A stretch of 64,000 nt of DNA from an uncultured Alphaproteobacteria bacterium (GCA_902537325.1 CACBAT010000001.1:1-64000); one strand, 5' to 3'. Shown: positions 17,650-27,751, counted from the first letter of the stretch. Numbers and translations are program-made. Notes: generated by a model from the sequence alone, not told the origin.

Positions 17650-19703
17650 TAATTCTTTTTAAACTGCAAAACTTTATTAGAAAGACCCACTTCTTTTGCC
17701 TTTAATCTATTAATTTCATCTCGTAATCTTGCTGCATCTTCAAATTCAAGTTTTGAAGCAAATTCATTCATTTTTTTCTCTAAATTTTTAATATGTTTAT
17801 TAAGATCCTTACCAACTAATTCTTTAGCATTATCAATTTCAACTGTAACATGATCTTGTTCAGCTGTGTTCTCAATTATTTCTTGAATATTCTTTTTAAT
17901 ACTGATTGGTGTAATTTTATTTATTTTATTATATTCTAGTTGTTTTGTTCGTCTTCTATCTGTTTCTTCGATTGCTTCTTTCATACTAGTGGTAATGTTA
18001 TCAGCATACATTAAGACTTTACTCTCAACATTTCTTGCAGCCCTACCAATAGTCTGAATTAAACTAGTTCTAGAACGAAGGTAACCTTCCTTATCAGCAT
18101 CTAATATAGCCATTAAAGCACATTCAGGAATATCTAAACCTTCTCTAAGAAGATTTATTCCTACTAAAATATTAAAAACTCCTAGTCGTAGATCTCTAAT
18201 AATTTCTATTCTTTCTAATGTATCGATATCGGAGTGAAGATACCTTACCTTTAATCCTTCTTCATTGATATATTCAGTAAGATCTTCGGCCATTTTTTTT
18301 GTAAGTGTTGTGATTAGAACACGATAACCTTTATCTATAGTCTTTTTACATTCATCAATTAAGTTATCAATTTGATGTTTAGTTGGCCTTATCTCTATAG
18401 GTGGATCAATTAAACCTGTTGGTCTAATTACTTGTTCAACAAAGGTGCCACCTGTCTTTTCAAGTTCATAATCTCCTGGTGTTGCACTTACAAATATAGT
18501 TTGTGGACGCATTGCATCCCATTCTTCTCTTTTTAAAGGTCTGTTATCAACACAACTTGGTAATCTAAAACCATATTGAGCTAAAGTTGATTTTCTAGAA
18601 AAATCACCTTTGTACATTCCTGCTATTTGACCACATGTCTGATGGCTTTCATCTATAAACAATAAAGAGTCTTCAGGAATATATTCATAAAGTGTAGGAG
18701 GAGGCTCTCCCGGCTGTCTTCCTGATAAATATCTAGAATAATTTTCAATACCACTGCAACTTCCAGTAGTTTCCATCATTTCTAAGTCAAAAGTAGTTCT
18801 CTCATCCAACCTTTGTCTTTCTAAGTATTTTTTTTCTTTTTCAAAAATCTCTAATTGTTTTTTTAGATCATTTTTAATCATCGTAATTGCTTTTTTTATT
18901 GTTGGCTTTGGGGTTACATAATGAGAGTTAGCAAAGATTCTTATTTGTTCAAGTTCTCCGAGCTTCTCTCCAGTAAGTGGGTCCACTTGTGTTATACTCT
19001 CTATATCATCTCCAAACATAGATATTTTCCAAGAAATATCTTCGTAGTGAGATGGGAAAATTTCTAAAATATCTCCCTTAGCCCTAAAGCTACCTCTTCT
19101 AAAGTCCATGTCACGACGTTTGTATAAAAGTTCTACCAATTTTCTGATAATTATCTCTCTACTTATTGATTGATTTTTATCTAAAGTAAAAGACATTGAA
19201 GAATAAGCATCAACTGATCCAATACCATAAATACAAGAAACTGATGCTACTATGATTGTATCTCTTCTTTCCACTAAAGATCTAGTAGCTGAATGTCTTA
19301 GACGATCAATTTGTTCGTTTATTGAAGATTCCTTTTCAATATATGTATCAGTCCTTGGTACATATGCTTCTGGTGTGTAATAATCATAATAACTGACAAA
19401 ATATTCAACAGCATTATTTGGAAACAAATTTTTCATTTCGCCATAAAGTTGTGCTGCTAATGTTTTGTTTGGTGCCATTATTAAAGTCGGTTTCTGTACT
19501 TTTTCAATTACTTTAGCCATTGTAAAGGTCTTACCTGATCCAGTGACACCTAAAAGAACTTGTTCTTGTTCTCCTTCATTTAGACTTTTAACAATACTTT
19601 TAATTGCTTCAGGTTGATCACCACTTGGACTAAAATCACTGACAATTTTAAAAGGTGTTGTGATTTCGGGAGAGAGATGATGTTTTTTTTCTGCTTTATT
19701 CAT
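17649..19703 (-). CDS. uvrB: Excinuclease ABC subunit B
   Basis: DNA-damage helicase of nucleotide excision repair. Motifs in order: SGDQPEAIKSIV, Walker A GVTGSGKTFTMAKVI, the beta-hairpin region YYDYYTPEAYVPRTDTYIEK, DESHQT (motif II), ITTLTKKMAEDLT, GINLLREGLDIPE, QTIGRAARN, and a C-terminal UVR motif (KLEFEDAARLRDEI). The start is uncertain between 19703 (MNKAEKKHH) and 19721; neither has a clear ribosome site, and I prefer the shorter form, which still overlaps the stop of the upstream saccharopine dehydrogenase gene. Its place in a catabolic gene run is unusual and seems to be packing rather than function. Confidence 0.96.
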   Translation of the reverse strand: MNKAEKKHHLSPEITTPFKIVSDFSPSGDQPEAIKSIVKSLNEGEQEQVLLGVTGSGKTFTMAKVIEKVQKPTLIMAPNKTLAAQLYGEMKNLFPNNAVEYFVSYYDYYTPEAYVPRTDTYIEKESSINEQIDRLRHSATRSLVERRDTIIVASVSCIYGIGSVDAYSSMSFTLDKNQSISREIIIRKLVELLYKRRDMDFRRGSFRAKGDILEIFPSHYEDISWKISMFGDDIESITQVDPLTGEKLGELEQIRIFANSHYVTPKPTIKKAITMIKNDLKKQLEIFEKEKKYLERQRLDERTTFDLEMMETTGSCSGIENYSRYLSGRQPGEPPPTLYEYIPEDSLLFIDESHQTCGQIAGMYKGDFSRKSTLAQYGFRLPSCVDNRPLKREEWDAMRPQTIFVSATPGDYELEKTGGTFVEQVIRPTGLIDPPIEIRPTKHQIDNLIDECKKTIDKGYRVLITTLTKKMAEDLTEYINEEGLKVRYLHSDIDTLERIEIIRDLRLGVFNILVGINLLREGLDIPECALMAILDADKEGYLRSRTSLIQTIGRAARNVESKVLMYADNITTSMKEAIEETDRRRTKQLEYNKINKITPISIKKNIQEIIENTAEQDHVTVEIDNAKELVGKDLNKHIKNLEKKMNEFASKLEFEDAARLRDEINRLKAKEVGLSNKVLQFKKN

Positions 19704-20925
19704 TAATTTTAATATAATCATTTAAATAATTGTACTTTTCTAAAAAACTACCATCTGTTGTTATTGTTCCATTTAATATTCTTCCATCATCTTCTTTAAA
19801 TAAAAAAGGAAGAACTTTGTTAATTATACCTTCACTAAATTCTGTACTTGAATCCCGTGGTAATTCAGATGGTAAATTATCAACTGCCATAACAGCAATT
19901 CCATCATTATTTTTGTCTATTTCTTTTAAACTATTTCTTTCAATCCAATAATTTGGTTTCTCAATTGTTGTTGATCGTATTGTAGTTGGTACAGAACCGT
20001 TAATATCACAAGTAATATCGCCAACAATTTTTAGATTTTGTAAATCTTTTAAGTCTTCACTCTCAAATATTTTTGGAGAAGATGGGTCCCAGTAATGTGC
20101 GCTTATAAGTATATTAGTTGCTTTTAAATATTGTAATGCAGAACTCGAATAATCTTGAGGATTATTAATAAAATGCTCAAGGCTAAAATTAGTGGAAGAA
20201 TTATTTGTAACATAATCTTTAGTTTCCAAATTACAAAAAACAGGTTGATCAAATTTTTTTTCCAAAAAGTCTTTTTTTGATACTGCTTTAATGTTTGTTT
20301 GTTTCAAAAGTTCAATTACTCCTTTCGCAACTCTGCCATCACCAGTAACTAGAATTTTAGTTTTAGGAAAATATAAATTTTTTAAATTTAATACTAATCT
20401 TTCGTAATCATTGATTTTGTAGGCACTAGCAAGAGATTGTTTTCCAAGAACTTTAAGTAATAAATTTAAGGTATTATAACAGCCAATGATACCTGCAAAT
20501 CTTCCAAAACCTAAACACCTAGTACCATTTCTACCTCTGATATTTTCGTAATCAATCAATGTAATTTTTTTATTTAAAATTGATAAGAGTAAGTCTTTTT
20601 TATTTTTTTCAATATTTTTTTGTTGTTTATTAATTTTAAAGGTGTGAGAAAAAAAAAGATATGTCCTATTATTAATTAAAATATTTGGATCAATTTCTTT
20701 AACTCCGAATATGATTGAGCATTCATTTAAATTTTCTTTAATTTTAGCACCACATAATTCATATTCTTCATCAGAAAAACATCTACTATTTGATGGCTGA
20801 ATAATGAAATTAATATTCGGATTGCTTTCTTTGTATTTTTTAATATGCTCTGGGACTAGAGGAGTTCTATTTTCATCATTCCTAGACTCTCTAACAATAC
20901 CAATATTGGTTAATTGATTATCCAT
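19696..20925 (-). CDS. Saccharopine dehydrogenase, NAD+, lysine-forming type (LYS1-like)
   Basis: 409 residues. The N-terminal alanine-dehydrogenase/transhydrogenase-like domain is clear in IGIVRESRNDENRTPLVPEHI, followed by RGRNGTRCLGFGRFAGIIG and the nucleotide-binding KILVTGDGRVAKGVIELL. C-terminal motifs VGDITCDINGSVPTTIRSTT and GIAVMAVDNLPSELPRDSS are characteristic of LYS1. The enzyme interconverts lysine plus 2-oxoglutarate and saccharopine. The partner enzyme for the other half reaction is encoded directly upstream with an eight-base overlap, so both enzymes of the saccharopine route are present as separate proteins. In bacteria this route is usually degradative. Confidence 0.88.
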   Translation of the reverse strand: MDNQLTNIGIVRESRNDENRTPLVPEHIKKYKESNPNINFIIQPSNSRCFSDEEYELCGAKIKENLNECSIIFGVKEIDPNILINNRTYLFFSHTFKINKQQKNIEKNKKDLLLSILNKKITLIDYENIRGRNGTRCLGFGRFAGIIGCYNTLNLLLKVLGKQSLASAYKINDYERLVLNLKNLYFPKTKILVTGDGRVAKGVIELLKQTNIKAVSKKDFLEKKFDQPVFCNLETKDYVTNNSSTNFSLEHFINNPQDYSSSALQYLKATNILISAHYWDPSSPKIFESEDLKDLQNLKIVGDITCDINGSVPTTIRSTTIEKPNYWIERNSLKEIDKNNDGIAVMAVDNLPSELPRDSSTEFSEGIINKVLPFLFKEDDGRILNGTITTDGSFLEKYNYLNDYIKINE

Positions 20926-22045
20926 TCTCTTGCTGGATACTAATTTTATAATCTTTTAAAATTTTAAAAAAATACATTATGTCTTCTGTTTTATGTGGTG
21001 CAGTTTTAACACCAGACTCAATTTTATTATCCATAATTAGATCAATCGCAGCTGATAAAGTAATCGATACAAGTTTTCCCATTGCAGTATTTTCACCACT
21101 TCCTTTTTCATCTAGAAAATAAGAACTATCGAAAATTTTATTATCATTTTCTAAAGCTTTAAGTTTTACAGAAAGTACAACGCGATCTTCTTCCTCAGGT
21201 AAATATTTATTATCTTTTAATAATTCTTCGCTTTTTTCATTAATTTCAGCTTCTATATTATCCGATCTATTTTCAAGCATTGAAAAAATATCTTGCCATG
21301 CCTCTTTCCAACCATCAAGTCGCAAAGTTCCTCTTACGAACTCTTTGACTTTCCATTTCTCATCAAACAAGTATTCACTTACATATGGTGTTGAATCTCT
21401 GTTTGGATAAGCTTCAAAATTTTCACCAGATATTGAATAAGAACTAATAGATTTGTAAGGAGTTACAGTATTTATTTTACTTTTTGTTATATATTTTGCA
21501 TCATTGTTTAAGGCTTTAATTACTCCAGCTGGAGACCAACTAAATTTATATTTGAAATCATTTGGAATTGCTGGAAAACCCCCACAATATGATTCATAAA
21601 CCACTTCTGTTTTTTCAGTCGAGATTTTTTTAAGATCACTGACAAGTAAATGAGAAAAAAAATGATCTATACCTGGGTCTAAACCGACCTCATTGATAAA
21701 TACTAAATTTTCTTTTTTTACATCTGAATTTAGCATATTTATTTCTGGATTAAGGTAACTAGTAGATGCAAAATGACATTTATGTTTTAAACAAAGTTTA
21801 GCTATTTCTAAATGTTTGTTTGCTGGTAGTTGAGAAATCACAATATCACCTGGATTTGTTTTGTTAAATAATAAATCAACATCAAACTGTTTTGCGTTGA
21901 CATTGTTTTTATCTACATGGTCAATACTCTTTATAGCTTTATCTAATGTTCTATTCCATACTGTAAAATTATCTAAATTTTTAGCTAATCTTCTAATTCC
22001 TGGTATAGAAGAAAGTCCAGTTCCTATCCAATGTACATGTTTCAT
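20918..22045 (-). CDS. Saccharopine dehydrogenase, glutamate-forming type (LYS9-like)
   Basis: 375 residues. It opens with a Rossmann-like segment HVHWIGTGLSSIPGIRRLAK, has GDIVISQLPANKHLEIAKLC and the family hallmark FINEVGLDPGIDHFFSHLL, then SYCGGFPAIPNDFKYKFSWSP, which matches LYS9/LKR-SDH C-terminal domains. It cleaves saccharopine to glutamate and aminoadipate semialdehyde (or the reverse). It is the first gene of the seven-gene minus-strand run, divergent from the TauE gene across 65 bases. The nucleotide-binding glycines are less regular than in yeast LYS9, but the substrate motifs are intact. Confidence 0.85.
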   Translation of the reverse strand: MKHVHWIGTGLSSIPGIRRLAKNLDNFTVWNRTLDKAIKSIDHVDKNNVNAKQFDVDLLFNKTNPGDIVISQLPANKHLEIAKLCLKHKCHFASTSYLNPEINMLNSDVKKENLVFINEVGLDPGIDHFFSHLLVSDLKKISTEKTEVVYESYCGGFPAIPNDFKYKFSWSPAGVIKALNNDAKYITKSKINTVTPYKSISSYSISGENFEAYPNRDSTPYVSEYLFDEKWKVKEFVRGTLRLDGWKEAWQDIFSMLENRSDNIEAEINEKSEELLKDNKYLPEEEDRVVLSVKLKALENDNKIFDSSYFLDEKGSGENTAMGKLVSITLSAAIDLIMDNKIESGVKTAPHKTEDIMYFFKILKDYKISIQQENG

Positions 22046-22110
22046 AGTCTTATTTACTTTTATATTAAATTGTTTACTACATTAATGAAACTTAAAATAC
22101 GGAAATTTAT

Positions 22111-22920
22111 TTGACTTCAATAATATTTATTTTTTTATTAACAGGTCTAGTCTCTGGTTTTATTGCAGGATTATTAGGAGTTGGAGGTGGAATAATAATT
22201 GTACCTGTAACTTACTTTATTTTACTTAATCTTGGTTACAGCTCTGAAATTGTGATGCATGTTGCTGTAGCATCTTCTCTTGGTGTAATTTGTTTTACTT
22301 CAATTTCTTCCATAAGATCCCATGTTAAGCTTAAAAATACAAATTTAATAATTGTAAAAAAATGGGCAATAGGAATAATAATAGGATCAATTGCAGGTTC
22401 AATTGCAGCAAGCTCTATTTCAGGGCAGAGTTTAGTAATTCTTTTTGTAATACTAGCATTTTTAATTTCATTAAATATGCTGTTTCAACAAAGCCCAATT
22501 GTTGTAAGCAACGATATACCATCGTCTAATATAATTAATTTTTTAATAAGCTCTTCTATTGGTTTTTTATCTGCAACAATTGGTATAGGTGGTGGAAGTT
22601 TTAGTGTTCCAACTTTAACAATGTTTTCAAAAAAGATTCATGAAGCAGTTGGAACCTCTGCTGTTTTTGGTTTTTTAATTGCTTTTCCAGGAACACTTAC
22701 ATTTATGTATACTGGGTCAAATATAAATGAACTTCCCATTTATTCTCTTGGTTACGTAAATATTATAATAGTTTTTTTTATATCGATAACTAGTATATTT
22801 ACTGCTGGAATTGGTGCAAAAGTTTCATCAAATATAGATAAGTTAGTATTAAGAAAGATTTTTGCTATTTTTTTGTTGTTAACTTGTGCTAGTCTAATTA
22901 TTGAACATTTTATAATTTAA
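22111..22920 (+). CDS. TauE/SafE-family membrane exporter
   Basis: 269 residues, about eight membrane helices in two repeats. The repeat signatures GFIAGLLGVGGGIIIVPV in the first half and SATIGIGGGSFSVPTLTMF in the second are typical of TauE/SafE proteins, which are linked to sulfite, sulfoacetate or other organic-anion export. The start is TTG at 22111 with a weak GGAAA upstream. The stop abuts the aminotransferase ATG with no gap, suggesting coexpression, although no functional link is evident. Confidence 0.85.
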   Translation: MTSIIFIFLLTGLVSGFIAGLLGVGGGIIIVPVTYFILLNLGYSSEIVMHVAVASSLGVICFTSISSIRSHVKLKNTNLIIVKKWAIGIIIGSIAGSIAASSISGQSLVILFVILAFLISLNMLFQQSPIVVSNDIPSSNIINFLISSSIGFLSATIGIGGGSFSVPTLTMFSKKIHEAVGTSAVFGFLIAFPGTLTFMYTGSNINELPIYSLGYVNIIIVFFISITSIFTAGIGAKVSSNIDKLVLRKIFAIFLLLTCASLIIEHFII

Positions 22921-24123
22921 ATGAATTTTGTTGCAGATAGACTAAGTAAAATAAAACCTTCAATGACCGTAGGTATAAATGTCAAAGCCAAAGCTTTGAA
23001 GGACGAGGGTAAGGATGTAATTGTTCTTGCAGCAGGTGAGCCAGATTTTAACACACCAAAAAATATAAGAGATGCTGCTAGTAAAGCAATGGAAGAGGGT
23101 AAAACAAAATATGTACCAGGTAAAGGTACACCAGAATTACAAAAAGCAATTCAGAAAAAATTTAGAGAAGATAATAATATTGATTATCAATTAGATGAAA
23201 TCATATGCGGTGTCGGAGGCAAACACATTATCTATAATGCTATGATGGCAACAATTAATCCAGGAGATGAGGTCATTATAACAGCTCCTTTTTGGGTTAG
23301 TTATCCAGATATTGTTTTATTAGCAGAAGGTAAGCCCGTGATAGTTAAGTGTCCTCAATCACAAAATTTTAAGATTACACCAGAACAACTAGAAAAAAAT
23401 ATAAGCTCTAAAACAAAATGGTTAATGTTAAATAGTCCTAGTAATCCGACAGGCTCAGTTTATTCAAAAAAAGAGTTAGAAGACTTAGCACTTATCTTAA
23501 AAAAATATCCTAATCTTCTTATAATGTGTGATGATATATATGAAAAAATTGTTTATGATAGCGTAGAATTTCATACTCTTGCTTCTATTGAACCTTCACT
23601 GAAAGACAGATGTTTGACACTAAATGGTGTTTCAAAATCATATTGCATGACAGGATGGAGACTTGGATATTGTGGAGCTCCAAAAGAGATTATTGCTGCT
23701 ATGAACAAAATACAATCACAAAGCACAACATCAACTTCTTCAATTACAATGGCTGCTGCAGTTGAAGCAATAAGTGGTCCGCAGGATTTTATAAACGAGC
23801 ATAATAAAAAATTTTTGATACGTAGAGATTTAGTATTGAATAAATTAAATGATATTGATGGAATTACATGTCAAAAACCAGAAGGAGCTTTTTACGTTTA
23901 TCCAAATTGCGAAGGTATAATTGGAAAAAAAACACCAAATGGAAAATATATCGCAAATGATGAAGATTTCATGACATACCTTTTAGAAGATCAAGGTGTA
24001 GCAGGAGTACATGGTGCAGCATTTGGGTTATCGCCTTATTTTAGATTATCTTATGCAACTAGTGATGCAATTCTAGAAGATGCCTGCAACAGAATAAAAG
24101 AAGCTTGTAATAAGCTTACTTAA
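22921..24123 (+). CDS. Pyridoxal-phosphate aspartate aminotransferase (class I)
   Basis: 400 residues, class I fold type I. Visible motifs: LAAGEPDFNTPKNIRDAA, KTKYVPGKGTPELQKAI, LNSPSNPTGSVY, CDDIYEKIVYD, the Schiff-base lysine in NGVSKSYCMTGWRLGY, and RLSYATS with the substrate-binding Arg. It belongs to the AspC/AAT subgroup Ib common in alphaproteobacteria (aspartate, and in some members prephenate). Last eight bases overlap the end of the pyruvate kinase gene on the other strand. Confidence 0.92.
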   Translation: MNFVADRLSKIKPSMTVGINVKAKALKDEGKDVIVLAAGEPDFNTPKNIRDAASKAMEEGKTKYVPGKGTPELQKAIQKKFREDNNIDYQLDEIICGVGGKHIIYNAMMATINPGDEVIITAPFWVSYPDIVLLAEGKPVIVKCPQSQNFKITPEQLEKNISSKTKWLMLNSPSNPTGSVYSKKELEDLALILKKYPNLLIMCDDIYEKIVYDSVEFHTLASIEPSLKDRCLTLNGVSKSYCMTGWRLGYCGAPKEIIAAMNKIQSQSTTSTSSITMAAAVEAISGPQDFINEHNKKFLIRRDLVLNKLNDIDGITCQKPEGAFYVYPNCEGIIGKKTPNGKYIANDEDFMTYLLEDQGVAGVHGAAFGLSPYFRLSYATSDAILEDACNRIKEACNKLT

Positions 24124-25552
24124 GATCCTTATCAGCAATTATTTCAGCTAATCTAAGTAGATTAGTAGTGCCAGCACTTCCAAATGGAACACCAGCCGAG
24201 ATAACCACATTATCTCCTGGTTTTACTAATTTTTTATTTTTAGCAATTGAACATGCAATATTAACCATATCTTGTGCATTTTGAGCATCTTCTAGAGTAT
24301 GACAGGAGTTTACACCCCAGTACAATTGCATTTTTCTTGTAGTTTTAATATTTGGAGATAAACCAACAATTTGAACTGGTGCTCTCTCTCTAGCCATTCT
24401 AGTCGTTGTTCTTCCACTTACAGAAAATGTAATTATTGCTTTTGCATCTGATTTTTTTGCAATTGAGTACGCTGCTAATGTTATTGCATCTGTATTATCA
24501 ACATCATCAAGATTTTCTTGTATAATTCGTAAATCATAATTATTTTTATCGTTTTCAACATTTTCTATAATTTTATTCATAGTTATTACTACTTCTATTG
24601 GATGTGCTCCAACAGCAGACTCACCAGATAACATTACAGCATCTGCTCCGTCATATATAGCATTAGCAACATCAGATGCTTCAGCTCTCGTTGGAACAAG
24701 ATTTTCAATCATACTTTCAAGCATTTGTGTAGCAACAACAACTGGTTTACCAAAGTGCCTACATCTCTTAATAATATTTTTTTGAACTATAGGAACTTGT
24801 TCTGTTGGCATTTCAACGCCCAAATCACCTCTGGCTATCATAATACCATCTGCAGCATTTATAATATCATCAATATTTTTTACTGCTGAAGGTTTTTCAA
24901 TTTTTGCCATCACGAGTGCTTTATTGTTAATTATTTTTTTTAGTTTGAGAATATCCTCTGCTTGTTGCACGAAAGAAAGTGCAACCCAATCAACTCCCAT
25001 ATCTAATGCCTTCATTAGATCAGATTTGTCTTTTTTGGTAAGAGCGTCTATTGGAAGAATAACATCAGGTATATTGACACCTTTATTATTTGAGATTTCA
25101 GCATCATTTAAAACTTCTGTTATTAAACTATCTTTTTTTTGTTCAATAACTTGTAATCTAATCCTTCCATCATTTACTAATAATATTGTATTAGGTGTTA
25201 AAAAATCATATATTTCTTCGTGGGGAAAGTTAACCCTATTATTATCTCCGGGTTCAGTTGAAAGATCTAGTATAAAATTTTGACCTTTAACTAAATTTTC
25301 TTTTGTATTCTTAAATCTACCTACTCTTAACTTGGGCCCTTGTAAGTCAGCTAATATGCATGATGCATGATTATGTTTTTCTTCAAGAGATCTAATAGTT
25401 TCATAATTTTTTCTATGAGTTTCTAAATCACCATGTGAAAAATTTAATCTAAAAACATCACATCCAGCCACAAATAAATCTTCTATTATTTTTTTATCTG
25501 ATGATGCAGGTCCTAGTGTAGCTAAAATTTTAGCTTTTCTGTTACGTTTCAT
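24116..25552 (-). CDS. pyk: Pyruvate kinase
   Basis: Converts phosphoenolpyruvate and ADP to pyruvate and ATP, the last glycolytic step. 478 residues with KILATLGPASSDKK at the start, FRLNFSHGD, DLQGPKLRVGRF, the catalytic Lys in VMAKIEKPSAV, GIMIARGDLGVEMP, VVATQMLESMI and DGADAVMLSGESAVGAHP; a regular C-terminal domain follows. Length and motif set are complete. The upstream 53-base region separates it from a divergent DUF1244 gene. Together with the phosphofructokinase at 35.4 kb it indicates a working lower and upper glycolytic step. Confidence 0.97.
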   Translation of the reverse strand: MKRNRKAKILATLGPASSDKKIIEDLFVAGCDVFRLNFSHGDLETHRKNYETIRSLEEKHNHASCILADLQGPKLRVGRFKNTKENLVKGQNFILDLSTEPGDNNRVNFPHEEIYDFLTPNTILLVNDGRIRLQVIEQKKDSLITEVLNDAEISNNKGVNIPDVILPIDALTKKDKSDLMKALDMGVDWVALSFVQQAEDILKLKKIINNKALVMAKIEKPSAVKNIDDIINAADGIMIARGDLGVEMPTEQVPIVQKNIIKRCRHFGKPVVVATQMLESMIENLVPTRAEASDVANAIYDGADAVMLSGESAVGAHPIEVVITMNKIIENVENDKNNYDLRIIQENLDDVDNTDAITLAAYSIAKKSDAKAIITFSVSGRTTTRMARERAPVQIVGLSPNIKTTRKMQLYWGVNSCHTLEDAQNAQDMVNIACSIAKNKKLVKPGDNVVISAGVPFGSAGTTNLLRLAEIIADKDLK

Positions 25553-25605
25553 TAATTATTATATATATATCACAAAAAAAGATTTATATAATTTATTTAC
25601 TTAAT

Positions 25606-25896
25606 ATGACCAAAAACTTTGATAGAGATTTACTTGCTGATGTTGCAGAAAGATTGATTCATCATCTAAAAAATAGAACAGATGTTCAAAATATTGATTT
25701 AATGAATTTGTCAGGTTTTTGCAGAAACTGTCTTTCAAAATGGTATGTTAGTGCTGCAGAGAAGAAAAATATTTCTATTTCATACGATGAGGCACGAGAA
25801 ATGATCTATGGTATGTCATACGAAGAGTGGAAAACAAAATTTCAAAAAGAAATAACTCCTGAACAAAAAGAAAAGTTTGATAAAAAAAAAACTTAA
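25606..25896 (+). CDS. DUF1244 family small protein
   Basis: A 96-residue protein. The core LIHHLKNRTDVQNIDLMNLS followed by GFCRNCLSKWYVSAA and YDEAREMIYGMSYEEWK is diagnostic of DUF1244, a short family of unknown function in alpha- and gammaproteobacteria; the Cys-x2-Cys in CRNC may bind metal. The gene is divergent from pyk and its stop overlaps that of the acyl-CoA ligase by four bases. Confidence 0.9.
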   Translation: MTKNFDRDLLADVAERLIHHLKNRTDVQNIDLMNLSGFCRNCLSKWYVSAAEKKNISISYDEAREMIYGMSYEEWKTKFQKEITPEQKEKFDKKKT

Positions 25897-27695
25897 TATA
25901 GTTTTTCTAAATTCTCTCCATACATCTCTTTTACTTTAAACCTTCTTACTTTCATGGAAGGAGTCATCATATTATTTTCAATTGTAAACTCGTGATCAAT
26001 GAGAATAAATTTTCTTATTTGTTCAATACTAGATAGGCTTTTATTGACTTTATCTACAACTTCCTTCATCTTTTTATCAAATGAAGAATTTTGAATTATT
26101 TTTTTTAAATCTCCCTCAACATTATTTTTTTTTGCCCATTCTAAAGCTAAATCTTTATTAGGAACCAGGATTGCTACTAAGTAATTTTTGAAATCTCCAT
26201 ATAGCATTGATTGAGCAATTTCAGGCTCAATATCTAGTTTTGCCTCTATTCTTGAAGGAGAAATATTATCTCCACCAGCATTTACAATAATATCTTTTTT
26301 TCTATCCGTTATTTTTAAATAATCTTCTTCATCAAATTCACCAATATCACCTGTATGAACCCACCCATCAATTATAGTTTTATTAGTTGACTCAGGATCA
26401 TTCCAATAACCATTCATAATTAGTTCACCACGAGCTAAAATTTCTCCATCTTCGGAAATTTTCACTTCATTTCCATGAAGAACTTTTCCAACAGTATCTA
26501 ATTTAATTTTTTCAGGAGGGTTTGCAGAAATAACAGGAGCAGTTTCAGTTTGTCCGTAGCCTTGAAGTAGTGGAAGGCCAAGGGCGCTTAGGTATAATCC
26601 AACTTCAAAATTTAGTGCTGCGCCTCCTGATATCAATGCTCTGAGACATCCGCCAAATCTTTTCTTAACTTTTTTCCTTACTATCCTATCCATCAATCCA
26701 TTCATAAATCTTTCAGAGAAGCTCATTTGCTCACCAAAATATTTTTTCTTTCCTAGATTTAATGTAATTGCAAAGAAGCGTTGACTTAATTTACTTTGGT
26801 TTTTTAGGCCTTGTGAAATACGTGTGTGTAAAGAGTCATAAAACCTTGGAACAGCTGTCATAAAATGTGGTGCTGCCTCAGCCATATTGACTAATAATTT
26901 ATCTATACTTTCAGCGTAATAGATTTGTGCACCTTGCCCCATTTCTAAAAATTGTAAAGTATGCTCATATGAATGAGATAAAGGTAACCATGATAAATAT
27001 CTAATTTCTTTTGTTAAATCACTAGTAAGACTCTCAAGTAATTTATCACAGGAAGCACAGTTTCTTAGCATAGCTCCATGACTTAACATCACCCCCTTAG
27101 GATTGCCTCCAGTACCTGATGTATAAATAATACATGCTGTATCTTTTCTTTTAAAATTTTTTGATAATTCTTCTATTTCATTAGAATTTTTACTTTTTTC
27201 TAAATTGTCATTTATAATTTTATTGTATGATAAAATATTTACAACTTCTGTATAAGTTTCATTATCATCATTAATTTTAATTACGTTTTGACAATGTGAA
27301 ATTTTTTCTATTGCAGGTAGAACTTTTTTCATTAACTCGTGTGATGATACAATGGCACATCTAGCACCTGAATGCTCAATAATATATTTATAGTCATTGG
27401 TTGTGCTCGTTGTATAAGCAGGCACTGAAATTGCTCCAATGGACATTATTGCTAAATCAGTGATTTGCCATTCAGGTCTATTTTCAGATAAAATTAATAC
27501 TCTATCTCCTTCTAAAATTCCTAGATCTTTTAAGTATGTTGCTAAACTTTCAACTTGTTCTTTTACTTGCAACCAGCTTAAAGAAACGTATTTATCATTT
27601 TCTTTTTTCCATAAATACGGTTGATCTTTTAGATCATTTGATTGATGATAAAATACACTCGGTATGCTATTAAATTCGTCAAAATTAACAATCAT
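25893..27695 (-). CDS. AMP-dependent long-chain acyl-CoA synthetase
   Basis: Activates fatty acids to acyl-CoA through an acyl-adenylate. 600 residues; P-loop YTSGTGGNPKGVMLSH, WLPLSHSYEHT, LQGYGQTETAPVISANP, and YWNDPESTNKTIIDGWVHTGDIGEFDE with TDRKKDIIVNAGGDNISPS mark the ANL superfamily FAA1/FadD15-type subgroup. The start at 27695 has an excellent ribosome site, GGGAGGAT, about eight bases upstream. Exact chain length is not readable. It is divergent from the oligopeptidase gene across 56 bases. Confidence 0.92.
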   Translation of the reverse strand: MIVNFDEFNSIPSVFYHQSNDLKDQPYLWKKENDKYVSLSWLQVKEQVESLATYLKDLGILEGDRVLILSENRPEWQITDLAIMSIGAISVPAYTTSTTNDYKYIIEHSGARCAIVSSHELMKKVLPAIEKISHCQNVIKINDDNETYTEVVNILSYNKIINDNLEKSKNSNEIEELSKNFKRKDTACIIYTSGTGGNPKGVMLSHGAMLRNCASCDKLLESLTSDLTKEIRYLSWLPLSHSYEHTLQFLEMGQGAQIYYAESIDKLLVNMAEAAPHFMTAVPRFYDSLHTRISQGLKNQSKLSQRFFAITLNLGKKKYFGEQMSFSERFMNGLMDRIVRKKVKKRFGGCLRALISGGAALNFEVGLYLSALGLPLLQGYGQTETAPVISANPPEKIKLDTVGKVLHGNEVKISEDGEILARGELIMNGYWNDPESTNKTIIDGWVHTGDIGEFDEEDYLKITDRKKDIIVNAGGDNISPSRIEAKLDIEPEIAQSMLYGDFKNYLVAILVPNKDLALEWAKKNNVEGDLKKIIQNSSFDKKMKEVVDKVNKSLSSIEQIRKFILIDHEFTIENNMMTPSMKVRRFKVKEMYGENLEKLY

Positions 27696-27751
27696 GCTTT
27701 CTATCCTCCCTACAAAGCTAAGATATTAGACCTATATCGAAATTATTAAAT

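Noticed and set aside
24101-24117. AAGCTT-GTAAT-AAGCTT hairpin at the end of the aminotransferase gene
   Set aside because: Only a six-base stem inside coding sequence, no T-run; too weak to call.
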